Translations under genes and position numbers: made by a program
Shown: one piece after another, positions 15,598 through 23,589 of the stretch
Position numbering within the stretch: position 1 is the stretch's first letter
Layout: the number at the start of each line of letters is the position of its first letter
Notes under the pieces: generated by a model
The model's input: only the letters and a program-made list of their open reading frames with translations
Told to the model about the DNA's origin: nothing
Database searches by the model: none
NCBI GenBank assembly: GCA_021846515.1
Contig: JAJZWU010000020.1
Location: 1 to 36,374, forward strand
Length of the DNA: 36,374 nucleotides
Direction of reading: 5' to 3'
Source of the DNA: Actinomycetes bacterium
GTDB taxonomy: Bacteria; Actinomycetota; Acidimicrobiia; Acidimicrobiales; JAMCPL01

Positions 15598-16992
15598 GTG
15601 ATTGACAGACGACCACCTACGGTTGCCCAGATAATTACCAGGATGAACATTGGTGGTCCAGCAAGAGCAGTAATAGAACTAGCCAAGGGGCTGCCACACC
15701 TACCAGACAGTGACAGCAGCGATGAAAGAGCAATCCGGCCATTTAATGTATTGGTAGCTGCCGGTACCCCACCTGCAGAAGAGGGTGAGATGTCAGATCC
15801 CGAAGTACCGATCATGCGGTTTCCACTGGTACGTCAGATAGACCCTTACGCAGATATACGCTCACTAATTGCGCTTCGTCGCATGCTGGCCGGTAGAGCA
15901 CGCTACCATACACACCCTTTGCCTTCCCCTCCTGTCGATCTGATAAATACCCATACGGCAAAGGCAGGTACCCTTGGACGGTTGGCTGCATTATCGATAC
16001 GAGAAAAGCTACCTATAGATAATCCTGGCCGGATCAGAAGTATCCACACGGGCATCACAATACCCAGCAACCATAGGCATCCCGTAACAGTGCATACCTT
16101 CCATGGACATATCCTGGATGGATATTTCAACAGACATGTGTCAAAAGCCTTTACCCTGATCGAACGACAGTTGGCAAGACGTACTGATGCCCTTGTAGCA
16201 ATAAGCAACGAAATACGAGACGAACTGCTGTCGCTCAGAATAGGAATGCCCGATCAATGGCATGTAATTCCGTTGGGACTGGATCTTGGCCAATATATAT
16301 CTATACCCTTACCAGATATTCCTGCCCCGTCCTCCGGGACAGACATTCCATCATCCAAAATGGCTACTCCACCCTCTGGGGAAACCATACCGTCACTCAA
16401 GACAGAGAGTAAGCTCTTGAAAGATCTCTCAATTCTACCATCCGCCACGGTACTGACGATGATAGCCCGGCTGGTAGCCATAAAAGACCACTCTACGGCG
16501 CTGCATGCCATAGCCAATCCCATCTTGGACAATGCCCACCTCCTGGTCGTAGGCGAAGGCGAACTACGTAATGCGCTGGAAAGAGAGTCGGAAGCACTTG
16601 GCATAGCACACCGTGTACACTTTCTGGGATGGCGGCAGGACATACCTGATATATTGGCAGCTTCCGATATAGTTATATTGACCAGTATAAATGAGGGTAC
16701 CCCGGCTGCCTTGATAGAGGCAGCTGCAGCTGCTCGACCAGTTGTAGCTACAAATGTAGGAGGAGTATCCAGCGTGGTGGTACAAGATAAAACCGGCCTT
16801 CTGGTAGCCCCCAAAAACCCTAAACTGCTGGCTCAAGCTATCCATAAGCTCGCGGCCAACCCTTCTATGCGCCTATCCATGGGAACTGCCGCCAGAAGCA
16901 GGGCAACAATGCTCTACAACTCATCCAATTTTATATCGCAAACAGCTGAATTGTACAGCCAACTGCTCTCCAGAAGACAATCTGGTCTATAA
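15598..16992 (+). CDS. GT4 family glycosyltransferase with low-complexity insert
   Basis: A 464-residue GT-B glycosyltransferase: ITRMNIGGPARAVIELAKG at the N-terminus, VHTFHGHILDGYF, then the donor-binding half with LTMIARLVAIKDHSTALHAI, FLGWRQDIPDILAASDIVILTS and NEGTPAALIEAAAAARPVVATNVGG. It resembles the group adding hexoses or N-acetyl-hexosamines during polymer assembly; the substrate is not readable. Between the two halves (about residues 237-277) sits a Ser/Pro/Thr-rich insert with repeated IPSS/IPSL words that normal members lack. The GTG at 15598 is the only sensible start; it lies 18 bp after the preceding stop and has no clear ribosome binding site, so coupling is possible. Confidence 0.87.
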   Translation: MIDRRPPTVAQIITRMNIGGPARAVIELAKGLPHLPDSDSSDERAIRPFNVLVAAGTPPAEEGEMSDPEVPIMRFPLVRQIDPYADIRSLIALRRMLAGRARYHTHPLPSPPVDLINTHTAKAGTLGRLAALSIREKLPIDNPGRIRSIHTGITIPSNHRHPVTVHTFHGHILDGYFNRHVSKAFTLIERQLARRTDALVAISNEIRDELLSLRIGMPDQWHVIPLGLDLGQYISIPLPDIPAPSSGTDIPSSKMATPPSGETIPSLKTESKLLKDLSILPSATVLTMIARLVAIKDHSTALHAIANPILDNAHLLVVGEGELRNALERESEALGIAHRVHFLGWRQDIPDILAASDIVILTSINEGTPAALIEAAAAARPVVATNVGGVSSVVVQDKTGLLVAPKNPKLLAQAIHKLAANPSMRLSMGTAARSRATMLYNSSNFISQTAELYSQLLSRRQSGL

Positions 16993-17001
16993 AGCGCGAA
17001 A

Positions 17002-17610
17002 TTAGTAGCTATCGGCAATCATTGGCTCAAGCCACCATCTCTCCTGCCCAATAGTGCTATTTTCACCGTGGCCGGGAAGTATGATGGTATCGTCATCGAA
17101 TGCCGAAACTATACGATCATTTATAGATCGCACGATAGTATGGAAGTCTCCGCCAGGAAATGATGTATTACCCGGGCCTCCCGGAAAGAGTGTATCTCCC
17201 GTAAAAAGTAGCGGTGTTCCCTCCACATAAAAGCAGAGAGAGCCCGGAGTGTGCCCAGGAGTAGCAATTACCCGTACTCTCCATTCCCCTACCTCCAGAA
17301 CATCCCCATCCTCTACGAATGAGTCATAGGACGGAAGCATCGGGGCATCTTGAGGCGATACTGCAACCGGGATACCGGCGCTTCGCACCTCCTCGACAGC
17401 CTGTACATGGTCCCAATGCCCATGGGTCTGTATAACCCGGCTGGCAGAAAGCTCCCTGCAGGCATCGAGTAGCTTATCAGGCTCGTTGGCTGCATCAATC
17501 ATCAATGCATCTCCTGCCTTCGTATCTCGAATGATGAATACGTTATTATCAAGAGGCCCTACTACAAGACGATGGACCTCCAGCGATGAATTTGACCAAT
17601 ATAAGCTCAT
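17002..17610 (-). CDS. metallo-beta-lactamase-fold hydrolase (glyoxalase II-like)
   Basis: A 202-residue metallo-beta-lactamase superfamily protein with the full metal site: THGHWDHV (His63, His65, Asp67, His68), GHTPGSLCF, FTGDTLFPGGPG and LPGHGENS. The architecture matches small glyoxalase II-like thioesterases; in actinobacteria the substrate may be a mycothiol or other thiol ester, but this is inferred. The start ATG at 17610 is leaderless, with TACAGT ending 7 nt upstream. It is divergent from dprA with only 38 bp between the two start codons, so the two promoters almost overlap. Confidence 0.88.
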   Translation of the reverse strand: MSLYWSNSSLEVHRLVVGPLDNNVFIIRDTKAGDALMIDAANEPDKLLDACRELSASRVIQTHGHWDHVQAVEEVRSAGIPVAVSPQDAPMLPSYDSFVEDGDVLEVGEWRVRVIATPGHTPGSLCFYVEGTPLLFTGDTLFPGGPGNTSFPGGDFHTIVRSINDRIVSAFDDDTIILPGHGENSTIGQERWWLEPMIADSY

Positions 17611-17617
17611 AGATATA

Positions 17618-17623
17618 ACTGTA
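17618..17623 (-). promoter_or_regulatory. -10 box of MBL-fold gene
   Basis: TACAGT on the minus strand ends 7 nt before the ATG at 17610. The divergent dprA -10 box lies only 12 bp away. Confidence 0.55.
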
Positions 17624-17635
17624 GCAGCCCCATGT

Positions 17636-17641
17636 TATGCT
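17636..17641 (+). promoter_or_regulatory. -10 box of dprA promoter
   Basis: TATGCT ends 7 nt before the ATG at 17649. RNA polymerase at this site and at the divergent box (17618-17623) would overlap, so the two units should compete or be co-regulated. Confidence 0.55.
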
Positions 17642-17648
17642 CAGGCCA

Positions 17649-18659
17649 ATGAGCACAAACAGCCAGCATAAAGACGATCAGCACACAGTTAATCAGCACA
17701 GCGCACCAACCCACTACAACCAGGACGGCGACTCAGATATAACCGAGCAGGCTGCGCTTCTGGTGCTTCTTGAGCATTCAAATGACCCTGCAAAGATCTG
17801 CAGGCAAGTAGAAGAATGCGGAAGTGCATTTTTATTACTATCTCAAGACGGTGCTACCGGCTCCATATCTGAACAGCAAAGTCTTCTCCCATGGGCAGAC
17901 TGGAACAACCATATAGACGATATGGATAAGATAAAAGCGGAGATGTCCAATTGGAGGGAGTTGGGCATACACTTCGCTGCGTTCTTCGATAACGAATACC
18001 CTCCACAACTGCTGACCATACGCGAGAGTCCACCATTCATTACCTGGTACGGTACGATAGAGAGAAGTGACGCTAATGGGATAGCCATAGTAGGTACCAG
18101 GCACCCAGGCAAATTGGCTCTGGCTACCGCACATTCGTTGGCATACCAATTATCCGCCAAAGGGATAACGGTTATAAGCGGTCTGGCTGCAGGTATCGAC
18201 AGCGCAGCTCATCAGGGAGCACTTGAGGCTGGTGGCCGTAGTGTTGCGATAATAGGTACCGGCCTACTGCATACCTACCCACCATCCAATACTGAGTTAC
18301 AGGAAGAGATAGCCGCTACAGGAGCAGTCATCTCGCAGTTCCTCCCAGATGCTCCTCCGTCCAAGGATAACTTCCCCGCACGAAATGCGATAATGAGTGG
18401 ATACGCCGGCGCAACATTGGTAGTAGAAGCCTCATGGAAGAGTGGCGCCAGATTGCAGGCAAGGCTGGCCACACAACATGGCAGGCCATTATTCTTCACA
18501 AAGCAGATGCTCAACGAGGATTGGGTACATCAATATCTCCACCTTCCCAGTACACACGTAATAGAGGATGCTGACGATCTGATCGATACACTCGGCAGGT
18601 ATCAAATAGACGACGATACTTTGGAATGGGGAGCAGATCAAAATGCCCAAAATAAGTGA
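17649..18659 (+). CDS. dprA: DNA processing protein DprA
   Basis: A 336-residue DprA/Smf protein. The Rossmann-like core carries the family signature IAIVGTRHPGKLALATAHSLA, ITVISGLAAGIDSAAHQGAL, SVAIIGTGLLHTYPPSN and NFPARNAIMSGYAGATLVVEA. DprA binds incoming single-stranded DNA and loads RecA during natural transformation. The protein is on the compact side, with little beyond the core after residue 290 (no obvious winged-helix DML1 domain). The start is ATG 17649, placed by the -10 box; an ATG at 17637 lies inside that box. It overlaps the comF-like gene by 17 bp, so the two are one unit. Confidence 0.92.
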   Translation: MSTNSQHKDDQHTVNQHSAPTHYNQDGDSDITEQAALLVLLEHSNDPAKICRQVEECGSAFLLLSQDGATGSISEQQSLLPWADWNNHIDDMDKIKAEMSNWRELGIHFAAFFDNEYPPQLLTIRESPPFITWYGTIERSDANGIAIVGTRHPGKLALATAHSLAYQLSAKGITVISGLAAGIDSAAHQGALEAGGRSVAIIGTGLLHTYPPSNTELQEEIAATGAVISQFLPDAPPSKDNFPARNAIMSGYAGATLVVEASWKSGARLQARLATQHGRPLFFTKQMLNEDWVHQYLHLPSTHVIEDADDLIDTLGRYQIDDDTLEWGADQNAQNK

Positions 18660-19419
18660 CCTGTGCGCACTCTACGATGGCCACATATTGCCTGTACTGC
18701 CCGAAGGAGACGGGATATGTCCTGTATGCCACGGCCCATTACTTTCCGGTACCTCGTGTTGCTACCAATGCAGGGAGGCACGATCGAGGCTCACCGCAAC
18801 AGCTGCAGTAGTCGGATTTATTGCACTGGCCGTAAAGGATGAGCAACTGGCTACGGATCTATGGGTATACAAGAATAGTTGGTCATATGAGGCAAGATTG
18901 AGGCCACAATTGGGCTTGGCCGCGGTACTCTGGCGCTGGCTCTCATTGCACGAAAGCTGCCTGGCAAGAGCATCTGGAGTAGATAGATTCCCGGTAGTAA
19001 CGACTGTTCCAAGTGCAGTACACAGATATCCTCACCCACTTACCACGATCATAAGAGATAAGGTTGGAGCCACTTCTGATAGATACGTTGAATTATTGGA
19101 ACCATCCAATTCCACCTACGACGAACGCGAAATTAGCTCAACACGCTATGTAGCTACACATACGAATAGCGGTAATCCTGAGCCAGTGCTTATAATAGAC
19201 GACACCTTTACCAGCGGGGCACATATACAAAGTGCTTCAGCCTGCTTGTCTGAGGCTGGATATGGGCCTATCGCCGCTCTATGCATAGGTCGTCACTTCA
19301 ATCGCAGACCGGAGAAGAGGGGGTACATGAAATCTGCAGAGAGCTACTACCGAGCAGCAAAGCAGCTGGGTTGGAATTGGAATGTATGCAGCCAATGCAG
19401 CACTACGGCACCTCCATGA
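18643..19419 (+). CDS. comF: ComF-like phosphoribosyltransferase-fold protein
   Basis: A 258-residue protein. An N-terminal zinc-binding segment holds CPVCHGPLLSGTSCCYQC (about residues 26-43). The C-terminal phosphoribosyltransferase fold holds the PRPP-type motif VLIIDDTFTSGAHIQSA (about residues 182-198). ComF proteins assist DNA uptake or processing in transformation, and the overlap with dprA strengthens this call. A polar stretch before the PRPP motif (STYDEREISSTRYVATHTNSGNPE) is longer than I expect for the family. The ATG at 18643 lies inside the dprA 3' end with GGGGAG 9 nt upstream. Confidence 0.8.
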   Translation: MPKISDLCALYDGHILPVLPEGDGICPVCHGPLLSGTSCCYQCREARSRLTATAAVVGFIALAVKDEQLATDLWVYKNSWSYEARLRPQLGLAAVLWRWLSLHESCLARASGVDRFPVVTTVPSAVHRYPHPLTTIIRDKVGATSDRYVELLEPSNSTYDEREISSTRYVATHTNSGNPEPVLIIDDTFTSGAHIQSASACLSEAGYGPIAALCIGRHFNRRPEKRGYMKSAESYYRAAKQLGWNWNVCSQCSTTAPP

Positions 19420-19468
19420 GTGCTTATGTGCAACGCTTAGAATAACGCAGCCAATGCAGCACTACGGC
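19388..19468. repeat. 22-bp direct repeat at the comF/mcr 3' junction
   Basis: The 22-bp word beginning GCAGCCAATGC is present at 19388-19409, inside the end of the comF-like gene (encoding CSQCST), and at 19447-19468 in the gap before the racemase stop. It is a perfect copy 59 bp apart, probably a local duplication of the comF 3' end. Confidence 0.85.
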
Positions 19469-19469
19469 G

Positions 19470-20600
19470 CTACAGCACTCCCCACTCATGTAAGGTTTCC
19501 TCTCCCCCATGACCCGGTTGAGGGGCAGGACGTACAATAGAACTGGGTGTCCTGGAGAACCTGGGAGCAGGTGTGGGGTGCGTCTGCCCTTCTATGTCTA
19601 CATAAGCCGACCTGGCCAGGTTATGAGGATGCATCCTTGCTTCAGACGGCGATAGCACCGGAGCTACACACGAATCGGTACCATCAAATATCTTTTCCCA
19701 CTCATCACGTGTCTTGGATTTGAAGATAGCAGAAAAGCGCTCCTTCATCGCCGGCCACGCCTCTCTATCCATCTGAGCAGGCAAATCATCAAAGGAATCA
19801 AGTCCGAGACCCTTCAACAGCTCTCCATAGAATTGGGGCTCGATTGCACCTACAGCCATATACTTACCATCTGAAGTCTCGTATACTTCATAGAATGGAG
19901 CACCTGTATCCAGTATGTTTGCCCCTCTCTCCTCCTTCCATACCCCAAACTCCTTAAGGGCATGAACCATCGTCATAAGTATAGAAGCACCATCTACCAT
20001 TGCTATATCGACCACCTGCCCCCTGCCGGACTCTCTTGCCTCCACCATAGCTGCCAACACACCAAATGCCGCAAGCATGCCTCCTCCACCAAAGTCTCCG
20101 ACCAAGTTGATCGGGGGTACCGGTCTATCTCCATTTCTGCCTATCGACCACAATGCACCTGAAATAGCAATGTAATCAATATCGTGGCCAGCTCGTTGCG
20201 CCAGAGGACCTTCCTGCCCCCAGCCCGTCATCCTGCCATAGACAAGTTTCGGGTTCCTCTCCAGACACACATCGGGGCCAAGGCCAAGCCTCTCGGCAAC
20301 CCCCGGACGCCAACCCTCTATCAGTATGTCAGCCTTGGCTACCGCCTTTAAGACCAACTCTACATTTTCCGGCTCCTTGAGATCTACTGCCAGAGACCGC
20401 CTCCCCCTATTCATCAGATCCCAATGTGGCCGAGTGGAATCCTCACCACTACCGGAAGACATAGCACCGCTCAGACCACCTCTTGTACGCTCAACCCTTA
20501 ATACATCAGCACCCGCATCAGCAAGCATCATACAGCAAAACGGAGCCGGGCCGATACCGGCAAGTTCCAATACTCTTACGCCTTCAAGAGGACCTGACAT
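19470..20600 (-). CDS. mcr: alpha-methylacyl-CoA racemase (CaiB/BaiF family)
   Basis: A 376-residue class III CoA-transferase-fold enzyme closest to alpha-methylacyl-CoA racemase, which interconverts (2R)- and (2S)-methylacyl-CoA before beta-oxidation of branched lipids. It has LAGIGPAPFCCMMLADAGADV, RAGHDIDYIAISG and PPINLVGDFGGGGM. The catalytic pair His139 and Asp169 has the same 30-residue spacing as His126/Asp156 in the M. tuberculosis enzyme. Other CaiB-family transferases use a single aspartate instead, so the His-Asp pair favours racemase. The start ATG at 20600 has AAGGAGAG 3 nt upstream. Confidence 0.9.
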   Translation of the reverse strand: MSGPLEGVRVLELAGIGPAPFCCMMLADAGADVLRVERTRGGLSGAMSSGSGEDSTRPHWDLMNRGRRSLAVDLKEPENVELVLKAVAKADILIEGWRPGVAERLGLGPDVCLERNPKLVYGRMTGWGQEGPLAQRAGHDIDYIAISGALWSIGRNGDRPVPPINLVGDFGGGGMLAAFGVLAAMVEARESGRGQVVDIAMVDGASILMTMVHALKEFGVWKEERGANILDTGAPFYEVYETSDGKYMAVGAIEPQFYGELLKGLGLDSFDDLPAQMDREAWPAMKERFSAIFKSKTRDEWEKIFDGTDSCVAPVLSPSEARMHPHNLARSAYVDIEGQTHPTPAPRFSRTPSSIVRPAPQPGHGGEETLHEWGVL

Positions 20601-20653
20601 ACACTCTCCTTATCCCTTCGGTATTTTTAACAGTGAATACCAGGATAGTAAAT

Positions 20654-20732
20654 AATACGCCACTAATGCTAGTCTCGCTCAAAGATGGCAACCAGAGCTA
20701 TATAGGTAGTCACTAATACGCCACTAATGCTA
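20654..20732. repeat. 18-bp direct repeat upstream of the racemase gene
   Basis: AATACGCCACTAATGCTA occurs at 20654-20671 and 20715-20732, 61 bp apart, in the 152-bp gap between the dehydrogenase stop and the racemase start. It lies in the region expected to hold the racemase promoter. A paired regulator site or a duplication scar are both possible. Confidence 0.8.
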
Positions 20733-20752
20733 ATCCCATTACAGGGCGGCGA

Positions 20753-21781
20753 TCAGACTTCGTTAGGACGGACCACCGACTTCAGTACTGTGGGATCGCT
20801 CTTACTCGCCATAAATGCGGCCTCTGTCTCCTCCAGCGAATAGTGCCCCGTTACACAGGCATCCAGATCCACCCGTCCCGCTGCGGCAAGTGATATTGCA
20901 ATAGGATATGTGTTTGCATAACGGAACGTTCCTGTAAGGGTCAACTCTTTGCTTTGCATAACCGCCATTGGAACCAGTAAATCATCTGCGCTGGCCATAC
21001 CTACCGCAACCGCGACACCAGCAGGACTAAGGCATTTCATACCCTGCGTAAGTGCATGGGGCGCTCCGGAACATTCTATAAATATGTCAGCCGTAAGCTG
21101 GGTACTCAAATCATCTTCCCCGGATACGTCTATGACGCGATCGGCGCCCAGTGAGATTGCCCGCTCAAGCCGATAAGTATTTGTATCTGTGACCACCACA
21201 TCTGTGGCTCCAAACACTCTTGCGGCCTGAAGAGCCATCACTCCTATCGGCCCGGCGCCGGCAATAAGTACGCTTGCTCCAGCACTGACACCGGCTTTAC
21301 GACATGCCCATATACCCACAGAAAATGGCTCCATCAGCGCTGCTGCGTCATCTGAGATAGTATCCGGCACCGGATAAGCAAAATGCTGGTTTATGGTCAG
21401 ATACTGTACAAAAGCACCATCTACCGGAGGTGAAGCAAAAAACTTTACATAGGGACAGAGATTGTATCTCCCCGACCTGCACTGCATACAGGTACCACAG
21501 GGGACGCCAGGCTCCAAGGCGATACGATCCCCTACTTGCAGTGTATCCACTCCTTCACCCAAACCAACTACCACTCCGCTGGACTCATGTCCCATAATGG
21601 TAGGAGAGTCGAGGACAAAGGAGCCTATTCTGCCCTCATTGTAGTAATGCACGTCTGAACCGCAAACCCCGACAGATCGCATTTCGACCAGCACCTCACC
21701 GGGTGCAGGATCCGGAATAGGGCGCTGTTCTATACGTAAGTCATGAACTGCATAGAGAACAGCTGCTTTGTTGGGCATCAT
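20753..21781 (-). CDS. zinc-dependent polyol dehydrogenase (sorbitol/xylitol dehydrogenase-like)
   Basis: A 342-residue medium-chain dehydrogenase/reductase. GVCGSDVHYYNEGRIG and GHESSGVV carry the catalytic zinc ligands; the GVPCGTCMQCRSGRYNLC cluster carries the structural zinc cysteines; VLIAGAGPIGVMALQAARVFGA is the NAD(P) Rossmann loop. The HYY motif and overall order fit the sorbitol/L-iditol/xylitol dehydrogenase group, oxidising a polyol to a ketose; the exact polyol is not determinable. The start is ATG 21781, because a strong AGGAGG (21794-21789) sits 7 nt upstream and the family begins M-(P)-x-K-A-A-V-L. An upstream in-frame ATG at 21826 coincides with the expected transcription start. 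Confidence 0.87.
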   Translation of the reverse strand: MMPNKAAVLYAVHDLRIEQRPIPDPAPGEVLVEMRSVGVCGSDVHYYNEGRIGSFVLDSPTIMGHESSGVVVGLGEGVDTLQVGDRIALEPGVPCGTCMQCRSGRYNLCPYVKFFASPPVDGAFVQYLTINQHFAYPVPDTISDDAAALMEPFSVGIWACRKAGVSAGASVLIAGAGPIGVMALQAARVFGATDVVVTDTNTYRLERAISLGADRVIDVSGEDDLSTQLTADIFIECSGAPHALTQGMKCLSPAGVAVAVGMASADDLLVPMAVMQSKELTLTGTFRYANTYPIAISLAAAGRVDLDACVTGHYSLEETEAAFMASKSDPTVLKSVVRPNEV

Positions 21782-21832
21782 TGAATATCCTCCTGGATTG
21801 CCGGTATCTGTATAAGAAGTAGCCATATATAC

Positions 21833-21838
21833 AGTTTA
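21833..21838 (-). promoter_or_regulatory. -10 box of dehydrogenase promoter
   Basis: TAAACT on the minus strand puts the transcription start near 21826, giving a 45-nt leader that contains the AGGAGG at 21794-21789. Translation from an ATG at the 5' end (21826) would instead add 15 residues. Confidence 0.45.
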
Positions 21839-21927
21839 GCGGTTCTTTATAAGGGAAGCAGAGGAGCAATAAAAGACCACTCTGCATACAGCTCAGTGGC
21901 TAGTCGTTAAATAGGCATACAACTTAT

Positions 21928-22569
21928 TTACAGCTTATCTTTAATATTTTTTACGGCATACACAGCCGCTTCAGTCCTCCTGGAGAAACCCATTTTGCCC
22001 AGTATGTTTGATACGTAATTCTTTACCGTTTTCTCCGATAGGAACATGTCGGATGCAATCTGCCTGTTTGATTTGCCCTCAGCTATCAGCTTTAATATGG
22101 TTCTTTCCTGAGCAGTCAGCCGAGCTATCCGCTCGTCTATATCTACATCGCTACGAATCCTGTCCATGACCTTCTTGATCAGAGCGGGATCCAGCAGAGA
22201 CTCTCCTTTGGCCACCTTTTTGATTGCCTGGACAAGTTCACTCCCCCTTACCTGCTTTAGAAGATAACCGCTGGCGCCAGCCATGATTGAGGAAAACAAC
22301 GCCTCGTCATCGCTGAACGAAGTCAACATCAGGCAGTATATTTCAGGAGATTTGGCTCTTACCTCCCGGCATACTTCCACTCCGCTCCCATCCGGTAACC
22401 TGACATCCAGAACAGCTATATCCGGAGCCGCGGATGGTATCTTATCTATTGCCTCTTGCGCAGTTGCGGCCTCTCCTATGACCTTTATATCCGGATCCGA
22501 CTCTATGAGATCCTTCAATCCCCTCCTCACTACCTCATGATCATCAACTAAAAAAAGTTTAATCCCCAC
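21928..22569 (-). CDS. DevR/DosR-like NarL-family response regulator
   Basis: A 213-residue response regulator. The receiver domain (1-120) has LVDDHEVVRRGL, the phosphoacceptor Asp55 in VLDVRLPDG, and GYLLK. The LuxR-type helix-turn-helix (about 148-205) has LTAQERTILKLIAEGKSNRQIASDMFLSEKTVKNYVSNILGKMG. The run VDDHEVVRRGL, the DVRLPDGSG(V/I)E segment and MFLSEKTVKNYVS closely resemble mycobacterial DevR/DosR, the hypoxia/nitric-oxide regulator. Whether it shares that signal is inference; no partner histidine kinase is in the window. The start GTG at 22569 has AAGGAG 5 nt upstream. Confidence 0.88.
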   Translation of the reverse strand: MGIKLFLVDDHEVVRRGLKDLIESDPDIKVIGEAATAQEAIDKIPSAAPDIAVLDVRLPDGSGVEVCREVRAKSPEIYCLMLTSFSDDEALFSSIMAGASGYLLKQVRGSELVQAIKKVAKGESLLDPALIKKVMDRIRSDVDIDERIARLTAQERTILKLIAEGKSNRQIASDMFLSEKTVKNYVSNILGKMGFSRRTEAAVYAVKNIKDKL

Positions 22570-22585
22570 TAAGGCTCCTTTTTCT

Positions 22586-22658
22586 CATTACAAGTTTGCT
22601 ACCAGACAACCACCGAGGCTGATCCTGAATGCAATTTTCCTATTACAAATCTGCTACT
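22586..22658. repeat. imperfect direct repeat in the devR-like upstream region
   Basis: CATTACAAGTTTGCTACC (22586-22603) and TATTACAAATCTGCTACT (22641-22658) match at 14 of 18 positions, 55 bp apart. On the minus strand each contains TTGTAAT, a possible -10 box; the nearer one would start transcription near 22580 just before the AAGGAG site. It may be a duplicated promoter or regulator site. Confidence 0.4.
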
Positions 22659-22746
22659 GCGCATCTCCGCACAGATACCACTTTACTTACCCGTACAAGT
22701 ATTGTCCTTGTCCATACAGCATAATACCGCATTGGCAATCCCACGA

Positions 22747-23589
22747 CTAATCTATAGAACGCCTTAGCAGCCTGACAAAATTTTCAATTCCCCTTGCGCC
22801 CTCACCTTCAGTAATTCTCCTTACAATAGCTGAACCCAGTATGACACCGTCAGCAATGGCACAAACACTGGCAGCCTGGGATGGCGTAGAGACTCCGATT
22901 CCGACCAGCGTAGGCTTATCTGTAGCTGCCTTTACTTTGGCGGCAACCTCTTTGGCTGAATTGGGCAGCTCATCTCTCTCTCCGGTAACACCCATAGTAC
23001 CGACACAGTAGACAAACCCCTGCGATACATCACAAATAATCTTCGTACGATCAGGTGAGGTAGTGGGGGCAACCAGCATAATATTTTCTATCCCTGCGTC
23101 ATTGGCTGTAGTAACCCAGCTATCTGACTCCTCTACCGGAAGATCGGCAATAATAGACCCAGCAATACCAGCGCTGGCAATTCTCCCAGCCATCCTGTAG
23201 AGACCAGCCTTATAGATTATATTGTAGTAAGTCATTACGGCTACGGGGATACTCATGTCCATGCATGGTATGGAGTCGATTACGCTCATCGGAGAATTCC
23301 CTGAGTCAAGCGATAGCTTGGAGGCATGCTGGATTACAGGACCATCTATCATCGGATCGGAGAAGGGCAACCCAATCTCGACAATATCAGCTCCCCCGTT
23401 TTCAATGGCCCGTGCTACATCCTGCCAATCTGGAGACATCCCTCCCATCAGGTAGCAACAGAGTGATTTCCTGCCACTATCACGTGCAGAGAGCAACTTG
23501 GATTGGATAGCTCCCAGTCGCCCTTCACCTGTTCCACTGCCCGCTACCGATGACAAGAGGTCGGGTGTTGTCGTGCCGGTATCCATCAC
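22747..23589 (-). CDS. trpA: tryptophan synthase alpha chain
   Basis: A 280-residue TIM-barrel protein that cleaves indole-3-glycerol phosphate and passes indole to TrpB. CCYLMGGMSPDWQDV is followed by GGADIVEIGLPFSDPMIDGPVIQHAS, which carries the catalytic glutamate and DP substrate loop. VADLPVEES-type (ADLPVEES) and FVYCVGTMGVTGER loops, and GIGVSTPSQA with GVILGSAIV for the phosphate, complete the site. The start GTG (23589) overlaps the trpB stop (TAGTG), with an ATG at 23586 as alternative; either way translation is coupled. About 15 N-terminal residues are additional. It is the last gene of the trp unit. Confidence 0.95.
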   Translation of the reverse strand: MMDTGTTTPDLLSSVAGSGTGEGRLGAIQSKLLSARDSGRKSLCCYLMGGMSPDWQDVARAIENGGADIVEIGLPFSDPMIDGPVIQHASKLSLDSGNSPMSVIDSIPCMDMSIPVAVMTYYNIIYKAGLYRMAGRIASAGIAGSIIADLPVEESDSWVTTANDAGIENIMLVAPTTSPDRTKIICDVSQGFVYCVGTMGVTGERDELPNSAKEVAAKVKAATDKPTLVGIGVSTPSQAASVCAIADGVILGSAIVRRITEGEGARGIENFVRLLRRSID

